DNA of 50,368 nt from Gammaproteobacteria bacterium (GTDB lineage: Bacteria; Pseudomonadota; Gammaproteobacteria; Competibacterales; Competibacteraceae). Shown one piece after another: positions 1 to 7,194 of the stretch. Numbering within the stretch: position 1 is the first letter of the stretch; each line of letters starts with the position of its first letter. The notes below the pieces were generated by a model, which was not told where the DNA came from, did not search any database, and saw nothing but the letters and a program-made list of their open reading frames with translations. The stretch lies in contig JADLEK010000055.1 in the NCBI GenBank assembly GCA_020846135.1, forward strand, positions 1 to 50,368, written 5' to 3'. Made by a program: the position numbers and the translations under genes.

Positions 1-99
1 GAGGGAATTAACAACTCTATAAAAACAGTGAAACGCATGGGATACGGTTTTCGCAACTTTGCCAACTTTAAGCAGCGAGTGTTGATGTATTTTGCCTAG
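1..99 (+). CDS. ISL3-family transposase, C-terminal end (partial)
   Basis: The frame is open from base 1 and ends at TAG 97-99, giving 32 residues. It contains the words GINNSIKTVKRMGYGFRN and FKQRVLMYF. A GINN-x-IK-x-x-KR-x-x-YGFRN-F tail is characteristic of ISL3 (IS204/IS1001/IS1165) DDE transposases, so this is the 3' end of such a gene whose body lies left of the window. The stop lies only about 24 bases from a candidate right terminal repeat, the usual ISL3 layout. Whether the full element is intact cannot be seen. Confidence 0.75.
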   Translation, partial: EGINNSIKTVKRMGYGFRNFANFKQRVLMYFA

Positions 100-100
100 C

Positions 101-123
101 TCCACAAGAACCCTCGAAGAACC
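101..123 (+). repeat. Putative right terminal inverted repeat of ISL3 element
   Basis: Just after the transposase stop, the sequence ends CCCTCGAAGAACC. Its reverse complement begins GGTTCTTCGAGGG, resembling the GGNTCTT outer ends of ISL3-family elements. The next 8 bases (AAAATTTG, 124-131) would be the target duplication, but the left copy is outside the window. The call is by resemblance only. Confidence 0.45.
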
Positions 124-211
124 AAAATTTGGGTAAAAACCGCTATGGGTACACGGTTGGGTACACAGAGAGTTATGTGACTTTAAGAGACGCAGCGCAA
201 CCACAAGACAC

Positions 212-237
212 TAAAAAAGCCGCTGAAATAGCGGCTT
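212..237 (-). terminator. Rho-independent terminator after yicC
   Basis: An 8-bp perfect stem (AAGCCGCT 217-224 with AGCGGCTT 230-237) encloses a 5-base loop. Read on the minus strand it is followed by a run of T (complement of the A-run at 213-218). It lies about 40 bases beyond the yicC stop in the right orientation. Confidence 0.75.
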
Positions 238-274
238 AATGGATCAATGAAATGAGGTGAAACCCGGTGAAAAC

Positions 275-1138
275 CTACTCGATATTCTGAATCTGCTCCC
301 GCATCTGCTCGATCAGCACCTTCAACTCCACCGCTGCGCGAGTTGTGTCCGAATCAGCGGATTTTGACGACAGCGTATTAGCCTCCCGATTCAATTCCTG
401 CATCAGGAAATCCAGGCGCCGCCCGACCGGTTCCTTGCGTTTCAATACCGCCTCGATTTCATCAAGGTGAGTATCCAGCCGGTCCAGCTCCTCATCCACA
501 TCCAGCCGTTGCGCGATTAAAGCCAGCTCCTGCTCCAGCCGGCCCGGATCGGCGTCCACCGCAATATCCGTCAACCGGCTTAACAGCTTGTCCCGCCACC
601 GGGCCAGCACCTCAGGCCGCCGGCCTCGCACCAGCTTGACCTGCACCCGGATCGCCGCACAACGCTGCCGCAACAATTCCGCCGTGCGTTCACCTTCCCG
701 CTCCCGGGTCGCCACCAATTCCGCCAGCGCGGCATCCAGACTGTCAAGAATCGCCTGCTGAATGGCGACCAAATCCGGTTCCGGCTCATGGATTACCCCT
801 GGCCAGCGCAGCACGTCAATCAGCGCCAGACCGGTACCCGGCCCCATCCGATGCTCCAACTCGCCGGCAACCGCCAGCAAGCGCTCGACCATCGGCTCAT
901 TCAAGGTAATGGCCGGGGCGGCGCTGGCGGTTTGCAGCTTGAGCGTTCCTTCCACCTTACCCCGACTTAATACCGCAGCGATGCGCTCCCGCGCCGGGGT
1001 TTCCAAACTCCGCAGCATTTCCGGCAGGCGGATCGAGGCCTCCAGATAGCGGTGATTCACCGAGCGCAATTCCCAGGTGATCGCGCCCCAGGCGCTGGTC
1101 TGCTCATGGCGGGCGAAGGCGGTCATGCTGCGTAACAT
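275..1138 (-). CDS. yicC: YicC/YloC family endoribonuclease
   Basis: This 287-residue protein matches the size of E. coli YicC and opens with the family signature MLRSMTAFAR. The words ELRSVNHRYLE and RLPE, and the C-terminal block VGRRLDFLMQELNREANTLSSKS, are diagnostic (YicC_N, then the DUF1732 domain). YicC proteins are endoribonucleases linked to RNA turnover and stationary-phase survival. The gene is divergent from rph, as in many gammaproteobacteria, and is followed by its own terminator at 212-237. Function is assigned by family. Confidence 0.95.
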   Translation of the reverse strand: MLRSMTAFARHEQTSAWGAITWELRSVNHRYLEASIRLPEMLRSLETPARERIAAVLSRGKVEGTLKLQTASAAPAITLNEPMVERLLAVAGELEHRMGPGTGLALIDVLRWPGVIHEPEPDLVAIQQAILDSLDAALAELVATREREGERTAELLRQRCAAIRVQVKLVRGRRPEVLARWRDKLLSRLTDIAVDADPGRLEQELALIAQRLDVDEELDRLDTHLDEIEAVLKRKEPVGRRLDFLMQELNREANTLSSKSADSDTTRAAVELKVLIEQMREQIQNIE

Positions 1139-1300
1139 GGGCTATCCTCAAATTCAGTCGGTAATGGTCGCCTAAGCATAGGCGGAAATTACCGGTTTAC
1201 TGGCCTCACCCCGACTTTTCACCCGAACGCCGCCTGAGTCCGAACCACTAAGTCATCTGCTATAGTCCGCTCCCTTTGTCCCGAACACAGGAACCTGCCC

Positions 1301-2023
1301 ATGCGCCCCAGCCACCGCGCCGCCGATGAATTGCGTCCGATCCGCATTACCCGCCCCTTCACTAAACACGCTGAAGGTTCGGTGCTGGTCGCGTTTGGCG
1401 ATACCCAAGTGATTTGCACCGCCAGCGTCGAAGAGCGGGTACCGCCGTTTCTCAAAGGCAAGGGGCGCGGCTGGGTCACGGCGGAATATGGCATGTTGCC
1501 GCGTTCGACCAATACCCGGATGCAGCGTGAGTCCAGCCGGGGTCGGCAGGATGGGCGCACTCTGGAAATTCAGCGCCTGATTGGCCGGTCGTTGCGGGCG
1601 GTCATCGATCTGGAGGCGCTCGGCGAGCGCACCATTACTTTGGATTGCGATGTGATTCAGGCCGACGGCGGCACTCGCACCGCGGCGATTACCGGTAGTT
1701 TTGTCGCCCTGACCGATGCGGTGCGCTATTTAATGAACCGCAAACAGGTCAAAAAGAATCCGCTGCATGGCCAAGTAGCGGCGGTGTCGGTCGGTATCTT
1801 TCAGGGGGAACCGGTGCTGGATTTGGATTACGCCGAGGATTCCGACGCTGAAACCGACATGAATGTAATCATGAATGACGCCGGCGCATTTATCGAATTG
1901 CAAGGCACCGCCGAGGGCCATGCCTTTCGCATGGAAGAATTGCAGGCGATGCTGGAACTGGCCCGGGTCGGGATTATTAAGTTGCTGGACAAACAACGGG
2001 AAGCATTGGGATTGGCGGGTTGA
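1301..2023 (+). CDS. rph: Ribonuclease PH
   Basis: This 240-residue protein is full length for the family (E. coli about 238). It shows the RNase PH core: [13 protein letters not shown] at the N-terminus, [37 protein letters not shown], and [16 protein letters not shown]. RNase PH is a phosphorolytic 3'-5' exoribonuclease that trims tRNA 3' ends and degrades structured RNA. AGGAA lies a few bases before the ATG. rdgB follows after 4 bases, so the two are probably co-transcribed. Confidence 0.97.
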   Translation: MRPSHRAADELRPIRITRPFTKHAEGSVLVAFGDTQVICTASVEERVPPFLKGKGRGWVTAEYGMLPRSTNTRMQRESSRGRQDGRTLEIQRLIGRSLRAVIDLEALGERTITLDCDVIQADGGTRTAAITGSFVALTDAVRYLMNRKQVKKNPLHGQVAAVSVGIFQGEPVLDLDYAEDSDAETDMNVIMNDAGAFIELQGTAEGHAFRMEELQAMLELARVGIIKLLDKQREALGLAG

Positions 2024-2027
2024 AATA

Positions 2028-2630
2028 ATGCCCAAAATCATTCTGGCGACCAGCAATCCCGGCAAGGTTCGCGAATTCAGCGCCATTCTCACCGGGCTGG
2101 AATTAACGATCGCTTCACAGTCCGATTTTAACGTGCCGGATGCAGCGGAAACCGGGCTGACGTTTATCGAAAATGCGTTGTTGAAGGCGCGAAATGCGGC
2201 ACTGCATACCGGACTGCCGGCGCTGGCCGACGACTCCGGGCTGGCGGTCGATGCGCTCAATGGCGCACCCGGCCTGTATTCAGCCCGCTATGCCGGTTCT
2301 GATGCCGATGATCGCGCTAATATCGCCAAACTGCTCCATGAATTACGCGAAGTTCCATCCGGGCAACGCACCGCCCGATTTGTTTGTGTCCTGGCGTTAG
2401 TGCGCCATCCAAACGATCCGACTCCGTTGATCTGCCAAGGAGCCTGGGAAGGCATGATTCTGACTGAACCGCGTGGCGCGGGCGGCTTTGGCTACGACCC
2501 CGTGTTCTTCGTCCCCACCGAACAGGAAACCGCCGCCGAACTGGGGCCGGCGGTCAAAAATCGCTTGAGTCATCGCGGCCAGGCGCTGGCGGAGTTGCGC
2601 CGGCAACTATTGCCATGGCTAAGGTTCTAG
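2028..2630 (+). CDS. rdgB: RdgB/HAM1 non-canonical purine NTP pyrophosphatase
   Basis: The 200-residue protein begins [17 protein letters not shown], the NTP-binding opening of the HAM1/RdgB family. It continues with the catalytic stretch [21 protein letters not shown] and GGFGYDPVF near the C-terminus. It hydrolyses dITP, XTP and ITP to monophosphates, cleaning the nucleotide pool. The frame extends upstream inside rph, but ATG 2028 is where the homology begins and sits 4 bases after the rph stop. Confidence 0.96.
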   Translation: MPKIILATSNPGKVREFSAILTGLELTIASQSDFNVPDAAETGLTFIENALLKARNAALHTGLPALADDSGLAVDALNGAPGLYSARYAGSDADDRANIAKLLHELREVPSGQRTARFVCVLALVRHPNDPTPLICQGAWEGMILTEPRGAGGFGYDPVFFVPTEQETAAELGPAVKNRLSHRGQALAELRRQLLPWLRF

Positions 2631-2637
2631 GCGGCGA

Positions 2638-3498
2638 TTATGAAGACGGGGTGCTGATCGACTGCAGGATCGGTTCCAACTGCCGCCAAGTCTGTTCGGC
2701 CTGCCGTTTCGAGAGGACCTTGGGCAACATGTCGCGAATCCCGTCGAGTTCAACCCGGAGGGCCTGAGGAGTCGTTGTGGCGTCAACCCGCTCAATCCGG
2801 CGCGAGGCGGTTGGTCCCATCGCCCCAAGCAGGGTAAAGCGGATAACGCCCTTGGCCTTATCCAGGTTGAATTCAGCGGGAGCGGGCGGTGGTACCGCTC
2901 CAGGCGCCGGGGTACTCGGCGCTGGGGGACTGGGCGCTGCAGGGCTGGGCAATGGTGACGGCGATGTCGCGTTATTAGCGCGGTTGGTCATCCACCGATC
3001 CAGCGACAGCATGACCGGCTCCATTTGTCGCCAGGTCTGCTCGGCTTGCGGTTCGGCCAGCAACCTGGGCAATAATTCGTGAATGGCGTCAAACTCGAGC
3101 CGGAGTTGTTCAGGAGTCGAGGTTACTTCGACGCATTCGATCCAGTAATCCGCCGCTGGTCCAATGGCATTTAGCAAGGCCGACTTAATCACATTCTTGG
3201 CGGCATCGAGATTGAAACCTGGCTGGCTGGAGACTGGAGCAGAATTCGGTTCCGGTGCGGCAGCGGTGAACGCTGGAACGCGGGGCGCGGAGGTCGCAAT
3301 GAAACCGCCAACTTCCAGCTCGATGAGCGCTGCTGCAACATCGCCGAGCATGGTCAGGCGACTAGCCATGTCAGCGGCGGTGGAACGCCCATCCACCATG
3401 ATCAGCAACCGGCGTAGGTTGGCGGATAACTTATAGGCCCGGTTCAGGATTTCTTCCTGCCCCTTGGCCGTTTTTAGATAGACTTGATTTAATTCCAT
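2638..3498 (-). CDS. Protein of unknown function with duplicated C-terminal domain
   Basis: The start at 3498 gives 286 residues beginning MELNQVYLKTAKGQEEI; an upstream in-frame ATG (3570) looks less likely. Residues about 1-75 look like a small winged-helix-type region (LRRLLIMVDGRSTAADMASRL). A domain of about 70 residues then occurs twice, each copy starting FNLD-x-AK-x-VI and ending QAEQTWRQ-x-EP, separated by a Pro/Ala/Ser-rich linker. I do not recognise the repeated domain. The gene lies inverted between rdgB and hemW, which are usually adjacent, so it is probably an insertion there. It has no signal peptide or membrane segment and is probably cytoplasmic. Confidence 0.75.
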   Translation of the reverse strand: MELNQVYLKTAKGQEEILNRAYKLSANLRRLLIMVDGRSTAADMASRLTMLGDVAAALIELEVGGFIATSAPRVPAFTAAAPEPNSAPVSSQPGFNLDAAKNVIKSALLNAIGPAADYWIECVEVTSTPEQLRLEFDAIHELLPRLLAEPQAEQTWRQMEPVMLSLDRWMTNRANNATSPSPLPSPAAPSPPAPSTPAPGAVPPPAPAEFNLDKAKGVIRFTLLGAMGPTASRRIERVDATTTPQALRVELDGIRDMLPKVLSKRQAEQTWRQLEPILQSISTPSS

Positions 3499-3616
3499 GA
3501 CGCCCTCAATGCAGGGGTTGAAAAAGGCCGCAATGCATCGGCTGGGATCGGGTTTTGAAACTCTCGCCAAGGTCGGCGACGTGAAGCTTCGTAATAATTC
3601 TAGTTGGGGAAATGCA

Positions 3617-4774
3617 ATGTTGGAGTTTTGTGCGCCGATTCCGCTGGCGCTCTATGTTCATAGCCCCTGGTGCGTCCGCAAATGCCCCTACTGCGACTTC
3701 AATTCCCACCCGACGCAGGGGCCGATCCCGGAACGGGCCTATGTCGATGCGCTGCTGGCTGATCTGGAGCAGGATTTGCCGAGGGTGTGGGGACGGCGGA
3801 TTGAGAGCGTATTCATCGGCGGCGGCACTCCCAGCCTGCTGTCTGCTGAGACGCTGGACCGGCTGCTGTCTGGGCTGCGCGCCCGTCTGCCCTTGCGTCC
3901 GGATCTGGAAATCACCCTGGAAGCGAATCCGGGCGCAGTAGAACGAGGCCAGTTCGCTGAGTTCCGCGCAGCCGGCATCAATCGCCTGTCCATCGGCGTC
4001 CAGAGTTTCGATGACGGGCAACTGCGGCAATTAGGCCGGATTCACAACCACCGTGAAGCATTTGCCGCCGCCGAAGCCGCCCATGCCGCCGGGCTGGATA
4101 ACTTCAATCTGGACCTGATGTTCGGCTTGCCGGGGCAGACAGTGACCCAGGCGCTGGCTGACATCGCCAATGCCACTGCGCTTCAGCCGGCCCATTTGTC
4201 CTATTACCAGCTCGCCATCGAACCGAACACCGCTTTTCACCACTCGCCGCCCACCCTGCCGGATGACGAAATCACCGATCAGATGCAGCAGCAGGCGCAG
4301 GCGGTGCTGACCCGGCAGGGTTACCAACGCTATGAGGTTTCCGCCTATGCCCGTCCGGATCGGCAGTGTCGGCATAACCTGAACTATTGGGAGTTTGGCG
4401 ACTATCTGGGGATTGGCGCTGGCGCTCACGGTAAGTTGACCGACCCCGGTTCTCACCAGATTCACCGGATCTGGAAACTTAAGCAACCCAACGACTATCT
4501 GGCGGCAGCGGGATCGGTGGTAGGGATGGGCGGCGATGCACCGATTCACGAGACGGATTTGCCGGTGGAATTCTTGATGAACGCCCTGCGGCTGGTGGAT
4601 GGCGTCCCGGTCGAATTATTCAGTGAACGGACCGGCTTACCGCTGACCGTACTGGAGCCGGCGCTGAGTCAGGCGCGGGAACGCGGATTACTGGAGTTGG
4701 ATGTTGATCGGTTGCAGCCTACCGAGCTGGGATTGCGGTTCCTGAATGACCTGTTGCCGATGTTCATGCTTTAA
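3617..4774 (+). CDS. hemW: Radical SAM heme chaperone HemW
   Basis: The start at ATG 3617 (GGGGA just upstream) gives 385 residues beginning MLEFCAPIPLALYVHSPWC. The CVRKCPYCDF motif is the HemW CxxxCxxC iron-sulfur site. FIGGGTPSLL, ITLEANPG, GINRLSIGVQSF and NFNLDLMFGLPGQT are typical of the HemN/HemW family. HemW binds haem and delivers it to respiratory enzymes; it was long annotated as an oxygen-independent coproporphyrinogen oxidase. An in-frame ATG at 3497 would add 40 unconserved residues and is rejected. Confidence 0.95.
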   Translation: MLEFCAPIPLALYVHSPWCVRKCPYCDFNSHPTQGPIPERAYVDALLADLEQDLPRVWGRRIESVFIGGGTPSLLSAETLDRLLSGLRARLPLRPDLEITLEANPGAVERGQFAEFRAAGINRLSIGVQSFDDGQLRQLGRIHNHREAFAAAEAAHAAGLDNFNLDLMFGLPGQTVTQALADIANATALQPAHLSYYQLAIEPNTAFHHSPPTLPDDEITDQMQQQAQAVLTRQGYQRYEVSAYARPDRQCRHNLNYWEFGDYLGIGAGAHGKLTDPGSHQIHRIWKLKQPNDYLAAAGSVVGMGGDAPIHETDLPVEFLMNALRLVDGVPVELFSERTGLPLTVLEPALSQARERGLLELDVDRLQPTELGLRFLNDLLPMFML

Positions 4775-4891
4775 GCTGTGGTCGGCAGAGGGCGGATGCG
4801 CTGACTATGCTTGGAGGCGTCGCTACTGCCGATCGACGGTCATCGGCGGCGCAGATTCATAATTCACCCTGATTTTTGCTGAGGAAAGCGG

Positions 4892-5383
4892 ATGAAAATT
4901 AAAGCGGTGCATCAGTACGCTAAAGATGTCGAGTCGGTCTTTGGTCTGTTTCACGATCCGGAATTCATGCAGACCAAGTATGTCGGCATCGGCGCACGCA
5001 ATGTCGAGGTGCTGGAATGCGCCGGAAGCGACGGGCGCTATGCCGTCAAGGTCAAGCGGGAAGTGCCTGCCGATGTGCCGGCGCTGCTGAAGAAATTCCT
5101 CAATCCCTGGAATTCGGTGGTGCAGAGCGAAAGCTGGGAAGGTAAAACCGGCGGTCCCTGGCGCTGCACATTCACCATCGACATTGCCGGGGTCCCGGTT
5201 ACGGTGAAAGGCGCGATGGAACTACGGGCTGAGGGCAGTGGTTGCGTCAACGACGTCCAACTGGAGGTCAAGTGCGGAATTCCGCTGATCGGCGGCAAAT
5301 TAGCGGATTTCGTGGGCAGCGATGCCGAAAAAGCCATGCAGAAAGAATATGAATTCATCCGCGCTCACCTGGGGCAAGGGTGA
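4892..5383 (+). CDS. DUF2505 (SRPBCC-fold) protein
   Basis: The protein has 163 residues, with GAGGAAAG upstream of the ATG. The opening (MKIKAVHQYAKDVESVFGLFHDPEFMQTKY) and the later KREVPADVPALLKKFLNPWNSV match DUF2505 proteins, which belong to the SRPBCC/START-like lipid- or ligand-binding fold. No catalytic residues are predictable and the ligand is unknown. The gene stands alone downstream of hemW with a 117-base gap. Confidence 0.85.
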   Translation: MKIKAVHQYAKDVESVFGLFHDPEFMQTKYVGIGARNVEVLECAGSDGRYAVKVKREVPADVPALLKKFLNPWNSVVQSESWEGKTGGPWRCTFTIDIAGVPVTVKGAMELRAEGSGCVNDVQLEVKCGIPLIGGKLADFVGSDAEKAMQKEYEFIRAHLGQG

Positions 5384-5457
5384 TCCACAACCTTTTTATT
5401 CTGCAAGGGAATTGACCAAAGCCGGCAATGTCCTTATCACCGGTGACAAGCAGGGTT

Positions 5458-5793
5458 TCACAGTCGTTTTGAACGCGGTTCCGGCATCGATCTTCGCGAC
5501 TGAGGCTCGGGCATTGACCGTCTGGAGTGTGGTTCGGGCATTGACCGTCTGGAATGTGACTCTTCCGCTGCGGACAAGGCGGGTTCGAGTGACGCGGAAT
5601 GTCCGTGATTGCGCTTGCGGAATAGCCGGTCAGCCGCGCGATTGCGGGCGCGGAGCTGTTGAATGACAATGCCGGCGCCAATGAGAATCACGCCACACAG
5701 CTTGCCCCAATGAGTCTCCAAACTGATGACGCCTATCATCCCTAGCCCCATATAAACATAGGGCAGCAATTCGTAGATTGGTTTTGGAACCAT
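5458..5793 (-). CDS. Small two-TM membrane protein with repetitive C-terminal tail
   Basis: The 111-residue product opens MVPKPIYELLPYVYMGLGMIG and has two hydrophobic segments at about residues 8-25 and 30-46. A basic cytoplasmic-type tail follows. The tail ends with three near-copies of the 9-residue unit HSRRSMPEP, produced by a 27-bp tandem repeat. AGGAG lies on the minus strand upstream of the start. The N-terminal half looks like a genuine small inner-membrane protein; the tail may be a repeat expansion that replaced the original C-terminus. No function can be assigned. Confidence 0.65.
   Translation of the reverse strand: MVPKPIYELLPYVYMGLGMIGVISLETHWGKLCGVILIGAGIVIQQLRARNRAADRLFRKRNHGHSASLEPALSAAEESHSRRSMPEPHSRRSMPEPQSRRSMPEPRSKRL
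5476..5556. repeat. 27-bp tandem repeat, three copies, inside a membrane protein gene
   Basis: Three adjacent 27-base units (5476-5502, 5503-5529, 5530-5556) share a core CGGGCATTGACCGTCTGGA; the first unit is more diverged. The unit length is a multiple of three, so copy number changes would lengthen or shorten the protein tail without a frameshift. Confidence 0.8.
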
Positions 5794-5989
5794 TGAGTTA
5801 TCTCCTGAGTGCGATGGAAAAACGCCGTACCAAATCTCTACTTATAATGATTCATTTAACATCAAAAAAAAACAAGAGTGATCTAGTTACTACTCATAAA
5901 AGTGACCTTTTTGGTCAAAAAAGCGTGAATTAATTGACATCAATAATTATTTAGTGAAAGCACTGTCGTTTAACAGACCATGGTCAACA

Positions 5990-6745
5990 ATGAAATTCAT
6001 GAATGAAGCCAGCTTGCGGGCATTGCTCGATCAGGTGCGTTCCGGTCAATTAGCAGTAGATTTGGCAATCAATGAGTTGCGGGAACTGCCCTTCCGCGAT
6101 CTGGGCGAAGCGGTGCTGGACAGCCACCGCGAATTGCGGCGTGGACATCCCGAAGTGATCTACTGTGCAGGCAAAACCGTGAATCAGGTGCGAACCATCA
6201 TTGCGGCGATGCTGGAGGGCGATAGCGATATCCTTGCCACTCGCGCCACCGTTGATATGGCTGAAGCGGTCCTGACCCTGCATCCTGCCGCACGCTATAA
6301 CCCACTGGGCCGCACTCTGGTCATTCAGCGCCGCCTGCGCCCCTTGACCGAAACCACGATTGCCATCGTCACTGCCGGGACCTCCGATCAGCCGATTGCC
6401 GAGGAAGCGGCGGAGGCCGCCCTGCTGTTCGGTAACCGGGTGGAACGGATCAACGATGTCGGCGTGGCCGGGTTACAACGCCTGCTGTCCAGGCTGGAGC
6501 TGATTCGGGCGGCGCGGGTGATTATTGTCATTGCCGGCATGGAAGGCGCGTTAGCCAGCGTGGTGGCGGGACTGGTAGCGCGGCCGGTGATCGCAGTCCC
6601 AACCAGCGTCGGCTATGGCGCTAACTTCAGCGGTCTGGCGGCGCTGCTTGGCATGTTGACTTCCTGCGCCAGCGGCGTGGGCGTGGTCAACATTGATAAC
6701 GGCTTCGGCGCGGCCTGTCTGGCTAGCATGATCAATCAGTTGTGA
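5990..6745 (+). CDS. larB: LarB-type nickel-pincer cofactor biosynthesis carboxylase
   Basis: The protein has about 251 residues. It matches LarB, whose C-terminal half resembles PurE (AIR carboxylase): IAIVTAGTSDQPIAEEAAEAA, RINDVGVAGLQRLL, IIVIAGMEGALASVVAGLV, PVIAVPTSVGYGA. LarB carboxylates and hydrolyses nicotinic acid adenine dinucleotide to start synthesis of the nickel-pincer cofactor of lactate racemase. No larC or larE is beside it. Start choice is uncertain: GTG 5954, ATG 5990 and ATG 5999 are in frame, and none has a good ribosome site. The family N-terminus fits 5990 or 5999. Confidence 0.9.
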   Translation: MKFMNEASLRALLDQVRSGQLAVDLAINELRELPFRDLGEAVLDSHRELRRGHPEVIYCAGKTVNQVRTIIAAMLEGDSDILATRATVDMAEAVLTLHPAARYNPLGRTLVIQRRLRPLTETTIAIVTAGTSDQPIAEEAAEAALLFGNRVERINDVGVAGLQRLLSRLELIRAARVIIVIAGMEGALASVVAGLVARPVIAVPTSVGYGANFSGLAALLGMLTSCASGVGVVNIDNGFGAACLASMINQL

Positions 6746-6768
6746 GTCGCAAAATAAGGTAATCCGGT

Positions 6769-7194
6769 ATGGCGCTTACAGTGCATGTGGACGTGGTCAG
6801 CGCGGAAAAGGAGCTGTTTTCCGGGCTAGCGCAAATGGTGGTCGCGACGGCGGAACTGGGCGAAGTCGGCATTCTGCCTGGCCACAGTCCGCTGCTGGCC
6901 CGGCTCAAAGCGGGGCAGGTGCGGATTCAGATTTCCGAAACCGAAATGCAGGTGTTCTACGTTTCCAGCGGCCTGCTGGAGGTGCAGCCGCATAGCGTCA
7001 CGGTGCTGGCTGAATACGCCGAGAACGCGGTTGATCTCGACGAGGCGGCGGCCATTCACGCCCGCGAGGCGGCGCTGCGGGCCTGGCAAAATTGCCTGAG
7101 CGATCGGGAATGCGTCCAGACGCTGGTCCAGGCGACCGCGCAATTGCAGGCGATTGACCGGCTGCGCCGGGCCGGTTCCAAGCTGGGCAAGTAG
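6769..7194 (+). CDS. atpC: F1Fo ATP synthase epsilon subunit (stand-alone copy)
   Basis: The 141-residue protein is standard length for bacterial epsilon. It begins with the beta-sandwich words VHVDVVSAEKELFSGLA and GEVGILPGHSPLLARLKAGQVRI, and ends with a helical region containing QLQAIDRLRRAG. Epsilon couples the central rotor to F1 and can inhibit ATP hydrolysis. It is normally last in the atp operon, after atpD; here larB is upstream and polA downstream with zero spacing, and no other ATP synthase gene is near. It may be a relocated or second copy. Confidence 0.92.
   Translation: MALTVHVDVVSAEKELFSGLAQMVVATAELGEVGILPGHSPLLARLKAGQVRIQISETEMQVFYVSSGLLEVQPHSVTVLAEYAENAVDLDEAAAIHAREAALRAWQNCLSDRECVQTLVQATAQLQAIDRLRRAGSKLGK

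Noticed and set aside
5322..5681. Overlapping frames opposite the small membrane protein gene
   Set aside because: No family signature. The minus-strand frame at 5458-5793 has a ribosome site and membrane segments, so it is preferred.
5901..5926. TGACC-TTTTT-GGTCA hairpin as a terminator
   Set aside because: Only five pairs with an AT loop, between two divergent gene starts where no transcript is expected to end.
5932..5950. ATTGACATCAAT as a possible FNR site upstream of larB
   Set aside because: The half-sites are only two bases apart, whereas FNR/CRP sites need TTGAT-N4-ATCAA spacing.
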